Translations under genes and position numbers: made by a program | The notes under the pieces: model-generated | Seen by the model: the letters and a program-made list of their open reading frames with translations, nothing else | The model's database searches: none | What the model was told of the DNA's origin: nothing | Source: Moraxellaceae bacterium | GTDB lineage: Bacteria > Pseudomonadota > Gammaproteobacteria > Pseudomonadales > Ketobacteraceae | Assembly (NCBI GenBank): GCA_002402125.1 | Contig: NVVG01000085.1 | Coordinates: 1 to 12,058 of the forward strand | Reading direction: 5' to 3' | DNA length: 12,058 nt | In this document: positions 6,309-12,058 of the stretch, piece by piece | Numbering within the stretch: position 1 is the first letter of the stretch | Layout: each line of letters begins with the position of its first letter

Positions 6309-7472
6309 TTACAAGCTGAAACCTAGTCCACGCATTCGTGTTAATTCATCAGAACCCAGTGTATTACTTAACCATTCGCTATTTTTAAACGCTATGGTGG
6401 AAAATTCTCGACGCAAACGGTAATTTTTTCTCAACTGGTCAAATGCTGCAATTCTAGACTCTTCTGGCTGCTTTAGCGTTCTTCGCAAATCACTATCATC
6501 CTGCATCACCGAATAGACAGCCCGAACGATCTTTAACGTACTTATCATTTCATCTTCAATGAGCACTTTGGGATCCAGTGTTACATCCAGCTCATGATCT
6601 ATCACACCCTGAAGTGATAGAGAAGATGCATAGCCAAAATGTTCACAAAACGACCGATACACCATTTCCGTGCCTTTCACTTTTCCATCATAGCTGTACC
6701 CTGCGATATGAGGAGTCGCAATATTCACAGCATTCGCCAATTGCCAATCCAATAAAGGCTCATTTTCCCATACGTCCAACACTACGGACAAATCAGGCCG
6801 TTTCTCAAGAACTTGTCCTAGCACTTGATTATTGATCACTCCGCCACGAGATGTATTAATAAGCACCGCATTTGCCTTTAGATTTTTTAACTGCGTTGCA
6901 TCCATCATATGATACGTAGGGTGCATCCCTGAAACCACCATGGGCACATGCAGAGAAATCACGTCAGATTTTAATATTTCTTCCAATGAAACAAACTGCC
7001 CTGCTTCTTCGCCGAACACCTCTGCCAGCAGAGGGTCACAAACTACAACAGAAACACCCAATTTCTGTAGCGCTGACTTCAATCGACGGCCTACATTACC
7101 ATAACCGACGATACCCACCAGAGCCCCACGTAGGTCAAGCCCTCTAGATATCTCCAATTCCAACAAACAGGTAAGCACATAGTTAACCACTGCATCGGCA
7201 TTGCAACCTGGCGCGGAGGCCCAACCAATGCCCTGTTTAACTAGGTAATCCTGATCTATATGATCGACGCCAATCGTTGCACTGCCGACAAATTGAACAG
7301 CCGTCCCCTCAAGTAATGACGCTGTCACTGGTGTCACCGAACGAATCAGCAGTGCATCTGCATCCAGCAGGTCATCGTGAGTGATTAACCGCCCAGGTTT
7401 ATGTACTACTGAACCAAAGCCTTTGAAGAATGCATCGACCAAAGGCATATTCTCATCAACAACAATTTTCAT
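6309..7472 (-). CDS. pdxB: Erythronate-4-phosphate dehydrogenase PdxB
   Basis: This 387-aa NAD-dependent 2-hydroxyacid dehydrogenase oxidises 4-phosphoerythronate in the DXP-dependent pyridoxal 5'-phosphate pathway. The order of domains fits PdxB: an N-terminal substrate-domain segment beginning MKIVVDENMPLV; FVGSATIGVDHID and APGCNADAVVNYV; the Rossmann dinucleotide site GIVGYGNVGRR (about 120-130); INTSRGGV with catalytic Arg209; VVLDVWENEP with Asp233 and Glu238; TPHIAGYS with catalytic His255. The C-terminal dimerisation domain typical of PdxB (to LRKNYRLRREFS) is present. The frame extends upstream to 7526, but the ATG at 7472 matches the E. coli start (MKILVDENMP) and lies about 47 nt after the predicted transcription start. 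The ribosome site is weak (GGGAT at a long distance). It is transcribed alone, away from the TPR genes. Confidence 0.95.
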   Translation of the reverse strand: MKIVVDENMPLVDAFFKGFGSVVHKPGRLITHDDLLDADALLIRSVTPVTASLLEGTAVQFVGSATIGVDHIDQDYLVKQGIGWASAPGCNADAVVNYVLTCLLELEISRGLDLRGALVGIVGYGNVGRRLKSALQKLGVSVVVCDPLLAEVFGEEAGQFVSLEEILKSDVISLHVPMVVSGMHPTYHMMDATQLKNLKANAVLINTSRGGVINNQVLGQVLEKRPDLSVVLDVWENEPLLDWQLANAVNIATPHIAGYSYDGKVKGTEMVYRSFCEHFGYASSLSLQGVIDHELDVTLDPKVLIEDEMISTLKIVRAVYSVMQDDSDLRRTLKQPEESRIAAFDQLRKNYRLRREFSTIAFKNSEWLSNTLGSDELTRMRGLGFSL

Positions 7473-7525
7473 TTTACAATTATTATCCCGCAGACACATA
7501 ATTTGAGGCGACAAAGTTTGTATCA

Positions 7526-7534
7526 ATTATAACA
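7526..7534 (-). promoter_or_regulatory. Extended -10 promoter of pdxB
   Basis: The minus strand reads TGTTATAAT, a perfect TGn plus TATAAT extended -10 element. The predicted transcription start is near 7519, leaving a leader of about 47 nt to the pdxB ATG. No good -35 is visible at 17 bp, which is common for extended -10 promoters. The 13-bp AT-rich tandem repeats begin about 10 bp further upstream, covering the -35 and UP-element positions. Confidence 0.6.
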
Positions 7535-7543
7535 AGTGGCCAA

Positions 7544-7628
7544 CCTAATTAATTAGCCTAATTATTTAACCTAGTTATTTAACCTAGTTATTTAACCTAG
7601 TTATTTAACATAGTTATTTAACATAGTT
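7544..7628. repeat. 13-bp AT-rich tandem repeat array, about 6.5 copies
   Basis: The units run head to tail with no spacing: a degenerate first copy CCTAATTAATTAG (7544-7556), CCTAATTATTTAA (7557-7569), three identical CCTAGTTATTTAA (7570-7608), a variant CATAGTTATTTAA (7609-7621) and a partial CATAGTT (7622-7628). The gradient from degenerate at the pdxB side, through identical, to a new C-to-A variant shared by the last copies suggests stepwise expansion. It lies immediately upstream of the pdxB promoter. Confidence 0.9.
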
Positions 7629-7776
7629 GAGCTCGCCATGACAAAATCTAACCGACCAAAAAAGCGAATCACTTATAAGCATAAGATCAAAATAAAGCCC
7701 TCTATATAAACAAACCGACAATCACCTCTATTCTACTGCGCCAACAACAACATTGTCACTCCAGCAAACAATTACC

Positions 7777-7966
7777 CTAAGGTAGCTCTTTGACCACCAC
7801 ATTTTTGTGGTCACCCCTTCGAATCAAACCAAAACCAACTAAATATTGCCTAAACGGCACACAGTTCTCTAAATTTCCTTTCAAAATCCGCCTTTTAATA
7901 ATATATTTAAAGGGTAAGTCAGTTATGCTTGCACGTGCCGTGGCAAATGAAAAAAAGACACTCCGT
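7777..7966 (-). pseudogene. Possible gene remnant or small ORF
   Basis: On the minus strand the frame ending in the TAG at 7779-7777 is open for about 63 codons back to a TAA at 7969-7967. The C-terminal half reads like real protein (RQYLVGFGLIRRGDHKNVVV, then KELP and stop). There is no good ATG or ribosome-binding site at its 5' end; only internal GTG or TTG codons are available. This fits the surviving 3' end of a decayed gene, or chance. The inverted repeat at 7791-7813 lies inside it. I recognise no family. Confidence 0.2.
7791..7813. promoter_or_regulatory. Perfect 7-bp inverted repeat (operator or RNA hairpin)
   Basis: TGACCAC and GTGGTCA are perfect inverted arms 9 bp apart. A shorter alternative pairing, ACCACA/TGTGGT around TTTT, overlaps it. 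No T tract follows on either strand, so it is not a standard terminator. It could be an operator for a dimeric regulator or a leader hairpin, about 280 bp upstream of the TPR lipoprotein start. Confidence 0.35.
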
Positions 7967-8092
7967 TAAAACCCTTGCTTGGCACTTAACTCATTGACAA
8001 ACTTACTGTATTCATCAATCAAGGGCGTTGTTATCCATACATTTATAATCAATGCCTATAATTTATTGAGCAATACCGGATCCTTATTACTC

Positions 8093-11000
8093 GTGAGCCG
8101 CATCTCAACAAGTAGAATAGCAATAATAAGAACTATCTTGCTGAGCACTCTTCTCTCCCTTTTGGTGGCGTGCTCTCACGTAGACTTTAAAGGCAATCGT
8201 GATATCCCTCGTCACAACCTCGGGAGAACCCTCGGCGACATCCCCCGCTCAGACGCAGTTCTAAGCGTTCAAAAATTAGAGTCAGTAACCGTTGGCAGGG
8301 TCATCACCACCTATTCCAAAACGCTTTCCATGTTTTCTAAACCCAGCGAAAGGCGAGCAGTGCTCAAGCGCATGGCGGACCTCACCATGGAAGGAACGGA
8401 AAATAAGCTTGTCGCAGAAGATGATGTAAAAGACCAGGCAGAGGAAGATCTGGAGCCCATCGACCTCGAAGAGGTAACAGGCCAGCAACTTCAAATCATT
8501 TTTGCTACCTCAGCTGCAGAACGAGCAAAAGCTAAGAAATTGGAACACGCGAAAGAAGTTGCGGCTATGAACAAACACCTTAATTACGAGACTGCAAGCA
8601 AAATATATGAACGAATCATCGCAGCGGCGGAGCCTGAAGCTGATTTATCTGAGATCTATTACTTATTAGCAAAAGCTTACGACTTGGATGGTAATGCAGA
8701 GCAATCCCTAGCGGCCCTCGACACATTGGCAGCCACTTACCCAAAAAGCCCACACATCTATGAAGCTCAGTTTCGTCGTGGCGAGCAATTATTCCTATTA
8801 GCGGATTACGAAGAAGCATCCAACGCTTATCAAACCATCCTTACCGCAGGTTTAGGCACTCCATTCTACGAACAATCCCTCTACAAACACGGCTGGGCTC
8901 AATACAAGCTAAGTGACTATGATTTTGCGGTTCACGACTTTGTTCGTCTAATGGACATTTATCAACAGCGTTCAACCACTGCGTTAGCTCAACAAGAGCC
9001 CGCTCAAGTAACAGACACATCAACTCTAGATGCAGCCACCCCACCTCAGGCCAGCAAAAACTTGTCAATTGCATCCAACGATGAAAAGAGCACCACTTCC
9101 GACACGCCAGTTACCGAAACAACCGACTCACAACAGGGCGGCTTAAGTTTCTCCTTCGGTTCCAGTGAAGACGAAGAAAACGACACCATCGCAGCTCAGG
9201 ATACTACTGACCCAGAGCAAGGCGGTATAAGTTTATCTATCGGATCTGATGATGAAAAAGGCCATGATACTGCTGAAGCCTCACTCCATGTTCCAGCTGA
9301 AACACAGCAAGACAGTATCAGCATTTCCGTCGCTGCCAACGGAGCGGCTGAAATCACCTCACCCGCTGCCAAAGAGAAATCCAACGAACAGCGTAGCGGG
9401 CTAACCAAAACCCAACAAAAAGTCATGACTGACACTATTCGAGTCACGGCTCTAGCTTTCTCTAACCTGGAAGGCGCTCAGAGCGTTAGTAGCTATTTTG
9501 AAGAATATGGCCAACGAGTTTATGAAGTCGACATATATAACACGCTAGCATCGCTCTATTTATACCAACAACGCTACCGTGACGCCGCCGATACTTATAG
9601 CGAATTCACTACCGTATACCCTCTGCATCCACGGGCTCCGGCCATGGCATCAAAGGTCATCGACACCTTCCTTAAAGGCGGCTTTCCAAGCCTCGTTCTG
9701 CCTTACAAAGAACGCTTCGTAAAAAACTACGGCTTATATAGCCAACATTGGAAACACGCCACACCCTATGCTAGAGCTCAATATGCCGATGAGTTAAAAC
9801 AACACCTGACCGAGCTAGCCCATCACTACCACGCGGTCGCCCAGGGTAACAAAAAAACCGCAGGTTATTTGGCCGCCGCCCGCTGGTATCGAGAGTTTCT
9901 AGCAACACTGCCGAAGGATAAAGCCGCTCCAGAAATGAACATGCTACTGGCAGAAACCCTCTTTGCCGCAAAGCATTTCCAACCGGCTATTGAAGAATTT
10001 GAACGCACAGCCTATGAATACCCTGCGAATGAGAACTCATCCAAAGCCGGTTATTTTGCCCTACTGTCCTATCAGGAGTTTATTAAGTCACTAAAACGTA
10101 GTGACCCCACAAAACGCGGCTGGATTGCCAAAAGAACGTCTAGCTCACTCCAATTCGCAAAGATGTTTCCTGAGCACGAGCAAACACCCACGATTGTCGA
10201 TGGCATCATCGAAAATCAGCTCGCAAGCAACGATATCAAAGGCGCGATTACTACCAGTGAATTCTTAATCAAGCTAATCCCACCAGCACCCAAAAAACTA
10301 TGGGAAAAAGCCTGGACCACTATTGCTAACGGGAAATTTGACCTAGCGTTATATACCGAGGCGGAAGAAGCGCTTACTAAGATCCTAGGTTTTAGCTCGC
10401 ATACCGACAAACAGCTCAGTAGCCTGCACAGTCGTAGGGCTACCGCAGTGTATAAACAGGCCGAAGCGCTTAATAAAGCCGGTAAACTACGAGAAGCCGC
10501 GGCAGGTTATCTACGGGTTGCGATGATTGAGCCTACTGCAAAGATCCGATCAACAGCAGAATATGATGCGGCCAACTTACTGCTGCAGCTTGAGGACTGG
10601 AACCAAGCCATCAGCGTATTAGAAGGCTTCAAAAAACGCTACCCCAGGCACAAGCTAATTGCCACACTGCCAGCAAAACTTAGCCTAGCCTATGAAAAAT
10701 CAGGCGATTGGGAAAAAGCCGCCAGAGAGCTTGAAATTATCGCCGATAAAAACCAGTGGAATAATCCCGCTATCGCCAAGGAAGCCTTGTGGCAAGCAGC
10801 CAAGTTGGTTGACCAAACCAACAACGAACAAGAGGCCATACGACTCTACAAAAAGTATGTTTGGAACTTTAAGAAACCTTTCGCTATCAAAGTGGAAGGG
10901 CAATTTAGACTTACTGAACTCTATGCAATAGCTGGAGACACTAAAAAGCAGCATTTCTGGTTAGATAAGCTGGTTCAAAGCTATAAAAACGGCGGCACTA

Positions 11001-11491
11001 ACAATACTGACAGAACATTGTACTTAGCCGGTTTTGCATCAAATGAACTAGCATTGCCCATCTTTAACAAGTTCAATCGAATAAGACTCAAGCAACCACT
11101 CAAGCGCTATCTCAGAAAGAAGAAAATCGCCATGAAAGCTGCTACCAAGGCATATAGCAACGTTGTCAGCTATGGCATACTTGAGTTCACTACTGCAGCT
11201 AACTTCAAAATTGGCGAAATCTATGGTTTATTCGCAAAGTCCATTTTAGAGAGTGAACGCCCCCGAGGCCTAGATGAAGAAACCCTAGAAGAGTATGAAC
11301 TATTATTAGAAGATCAAGCCCTCCCAATTGAAGATAAAGCCATTGAGATATTCAAAGCCAACGCCAATCGAACCAAAGACGGCATTTGGGATGAATGGGT
11401 CCAAAAGAGTTACAAATCATTGTCTATTCTACTACCTGGTCGCTACGCCAAAGATGAAATACGAGAGGAGTCAGTTGATGCAATCTACTAA
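8093..11491 (+). CDS. Large tetratricopeptide-repeat lipoprotein
   Basis: With the GTG start at 8093 this is a 1132-aa lipoprotein. Arg-containing residues precede the hydrophobic IIRTILLSTLLSLLVAC, where LVAC is a good lipobox and Cys27 the predicted lipidated residue; residue +2 is Ser, which favours outer-membrane sorting. TPR-like helix pairs occur at about 190-290, 482-510, 616-644 and 785-926 (for example AQFRRGEQLFLLADYEEASNAY). Between the first and second TPR blocks lies an acidic, Ser/Thr/Gln-rich linker (about 292-442) with internal repeats. The frame is open back to 7970, with a TTG at 7979, but the preceding codons do not resemble a signal peptide and contain two TATAAT hexamers, so GTG 8093 is preferred; no strong ribosome site supports either start. 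It overlaps the next lipoprotein gene by 14 bp. The likely role is a periplasmic-side scaffold of an envelope complex; this is inference. Confidence 0.85.
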   Translation: MSRISTSRIAIIRTILLSTLLSLLVACSHVDFKGNRDIPRHNLGRTLGDIPRSDAVLSVQKLESVTVGRVITTYSKTLSMFSKPSERRAVLKRMADLTMEGTENKLVAEDDVKDQAEEDLEPIDLEEVTGQQLQIIFATSAAERAKAKKLEHAKEVAAMNKHLNYETASKIYERIIAAAEPEADLSEIYYLLAKAYDLDGNAEQSLAALDTLAATYPKSPHIYEAQFRRGEQLFLLADYEEASNAYQTILTAGLGTPFYEQSLYKHGWAQYKLSDYDFAVHDFVRLMDIYQQRSTTALAQQEPAQVTDTSTLDAATPPQASKNLSIASNDEKSTTSDTPVTETTDSQQGGLSFSFGSSEDEENDTIAAQDTTDPEQGGISLSIGSDDEKGHDTAEASLHVPAETQQDSISISVAANGAAEITSPAAKEKSNEQRSGLTKTQQKVMTDTIRVTALAFSNLEGAQSVSSYFEEYGQRVYEVDIYNTLASLYLYQQRYRDAADTYSEFTTVYPLHPRAPAMASKVIDTFLKGGFPSLVLPYKERFVKNYGLYSQHWKHATPYARAQYADELKQHLTELAHHYHAVAQGNKKTAGYLAAARWYREFLATLPKDKAAPEMNMLLAETLFAAKHFQPAIEEFERTAYEYPANENSSKAGYFALLSYQEFIKSLKRSDPTKRGWIAKRTSSSLQFAKMFPEHEQTPTIVDGIIENQLASNDIKGAITTSEFLIKLIPPAPKKLWEKAWTTIANGKFDLALYTEAEEALTKILGFSSHTDKQLSSLHSRRATAVYKQAEALNKAGKLREAAAGYLRVAMIEPTAKIRSTAEYDAANLLLQLEDWNQAISVLEGFKKRYPRHKLIATLPAKLSLAYEKSGDWEKAARELEIIADKNQWNNPAIAKEALWQAAKLVDQTNNEQEAIRLYKKYVWNFKKPFAIKVEGQFRLTELYAIAGDTKKQHFWLDKLVQSYKNGGTNNTDRTLYLAGFASNELALPIFNKFNRIRLKQPLKRYLRKKKIAMKAATKAYSNVVSYGILEFTTAANFKIGEIYGLFAKSILESERPRGLDEETLEEYELLLEDQALPIEDKAIEIFKANANRTKDGIWDEWVQKSYKSLSILLPGRYAKDEIREESVDAIY
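9116..9358 (+). repeat. Internal degenerate repeats in the TPR lipoprotein linker
   Basis: Three related segments encode QQGGLSFSFGSS, EQGGISLSIGSD and TQQDSISISVAA, spaced 28 and 30 codons apart. Each is preceded by Thr-rich sequence, and the first two are followed by an acidic stretch with an Asp-Thr. The pattern is Q-G-G-[LI]-S-x-S-[FI]-G in the first two copies and decayed in the third. Confidence 0.7.
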
Positions 11492-12058
11492 TTTTCTCGT
11501 AATTATCGGCCTCATCTCTACCCTGTTGATCTCTGGTTGTGCCACTAAACCCGAAAAAGAGTCCACTATTGGCTGGACTGGTGATGCAACGGAAAGTGAC
11601 GCTAGCGAAAAGGTTGATGAAGACACAAAAACTGATAAACCTAGCGCCATAAGCCGCTTCTTTGGTTTTGATGCTGAAGAACCCGCGAAAAAAACACTAG
11701 CAAGTGACCAGGAAGAAGGCGAAAAATCCGGCCAAGCTATCGCCGGAGACATGCTCGAAATTAGCACCGAGGGGAAAACCACTGATACCGCGCAACCTGA
11801 TACCGAAGCGCCAGCCGAAGCCCAACCAGGCACACCGAAACCAACTCAAATAACCACCACACCAACAACGACGCCACCCACTACTCCTGGCGACGAAATA
11901 GCCGCACCGATTATTGTTGAAGCCATCATTAAACCTATAATCCCTAAACAAAAATCACTGGCTGCACATAGCCCAGAACACGAAGCCCAAGCCACTGCCG
12001 CCCTAGATGAGTACAAGATTGCGTTGGCAGACATGAAGTCTGGAAACCTTGATAGCGC
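11478..12058 (+). CDS. TPR-type lipoprotein, 3' truncated by the window end
   Basis: The ATG at 11478 starts inside the upstream gene (14-bp overlap) with GAGGAG 7 nt upstream. The frame is open to the window edge for 193 codons. A signal peptide (NFLVIIGLISTLLISGC) ends in the lipobox ISGC with Cys21 lipidated; residue +2 is Ala, favouring outer-membrane sorting. A hydrophilic linker of about 150 residues follows: acidic at first, then very rich in Thr and Pro (about 115-135), typical of a flexible tether. The last residues (ATAALDEYKIALADMKSGNLDSA) look like the first helices of a TPR. Overlap, shared lipoprotein nature and shared TPR theme point to one operon and probably one complex with the upstream protein. 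Function is unknown. Confidence 0.85.
   Translation, partial: MQSTNFLVIIGLISTLLISGCATKPEKESTIGWTGDATESDASEKVDEDTKTDKPSAISRFFGFDAEEPAKKTLASDQEEGEKSGQAIAGDMLEISTEGKTTDTAQPDTEAPAEAQPGTPKPTQITTTPTTTPPTTPGDEIAAPIIVEAIIKPIIPKQKSLAAHSPEHEAQATAALDEYKIALADMKSGNLDS

Larger units (their letters stand above)
7527..8092. other. Intergenic region between pdxB and the TPR lipoprotein gene (566 bp)
   Basis: This gap holds the pdxB promoter and the 13-bp repeats at its left end. A 23-aa very basic ORF follows (ATG 7638 to TAA 7709), without a ribosome site. Next come a long inverted repeat at 7791-7813 and a minus-strand open frame at 7777-7966 that looks like the end of a decayed gene. A 14-codon ORF (7925-7969) follows an AAAGGG. 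Two TATAAT hexamers (8044-8049, 8057-8062) close to the chosen GTG could be -10 boxes for the TPR operon, but neither has a good -35 at 16-18 bp. Confidence 0.5.

Noticed and set aside
7544..7628. CRISPR array or plasmid iterons
   Set aside because: The 13-bp units are directly contiguous without spacers, and there are no cas or replication-initiator genes; a simple tandem array is the better description.
7638..7709. Very basic 23-aa ORF (starts MTKSNRPKKR)
   Set aside because: It has no ribosome-binding site. Lys-rich composition is expected by chance in AT-rich, A-rich DNA, and it matches no small-protein family I know.
7810..7835. tRNA T-loop-like TTCGAATC
   Set aside because: The flanking bases cannot form the T stem and no other tRNA arm is present.
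7979..8010. Sigma54 promoter (TTGGCAC followed by TTG)
   Set aside because: The spacing between the GG and the required GC is wrong: the bases 10 nt after GG are AT.
8282..9971. Several minus-strand ORFs of 60-83 codons antisense to the TPR lipoprotein gene
   Set aside because: They are shadows of a long coding frame, with no ribosome sites or family resemblance.
11471..12034. Minus-strand ORFs of 62-120 codons at the right end
   Set aside because: They are antisense to the second lipoprotein, whose + frame has a ribosome site, signal peptide and lipobox; the minus frames only mirror its biased Thr/Pro/Ala codons.

Overview
The window looks like chromosomal DNA of a marine-type gammaproteobacterium, probably near Pseudomonadales/Cellvibrionales/Oceanospirillales. 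The reasons are AT-leaning coding DNA, an AlaA closely resembling the E. coli enzyme, a canonical PdxB, and a PA1571-family peptide next to an ATP-NAD kinase/AcoX-family protein, a pairing I recall from Pseudomonas (PA1571/PA1572). There is no rRNA, tRNA, CRISPR array or complete mobile element.

Left part (1-1958): the C-terminal end of an unrecognised Lys/Gln/Asn-rich protein (+) converges on a cysteine-type glutathione peroxidase (-). A gene-poor stretch of about 860 bp follows. It holds a perfect DnaA-box 9-mer, a terminator-like hairpin and at most a doubtful 49-codon minus-strand ORF.

Middle part (1959-7472): alaA and a 147-aa hypothetical gene form a two-gene + operon. It converges, across short 13-bp tandem repeats, on a minus-strand RlmI-like SAM methyltransferase. 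Upstream of that is a minus-strand ATP-NAD kinase/AcoX-family gene with its own candidate terminator, divergent from a 65-aa PA1571-family gene. The small gene in turn converges on pdxB (-), the first committed enzyme of the DXP-dependent PLP pathway. A well-formed extended -10 promoter sits 5' of pdxB, and directly behind it are about 6.5 copies of an AT-rich 13-bp tandem repeat.

Right part (7973-12058): after a 566-bp gap containing a strong inverted repeat and a possible gene remnant, two + strand genes overlap by 14 bp. The first encodes a roughly 1130-aa multi-TPR lipoprotein. The second encodes another lipoprotein with a long acidic/Thr-Pro linker that is just entering a probable TPR region when the window ends. 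This is probably the start of an envelope-complex operon and is the least characterised part of the window. Its function cannot be settled without the downstream genes.

No system here can be called new from sequence alone. The best leads are the TPR-lipoprotein pair with its internal acidic repeats, the tandem-repeat array at the pdxB promoter, and the two gene-poor gaps that may hold decayed small genes or an sRNA.
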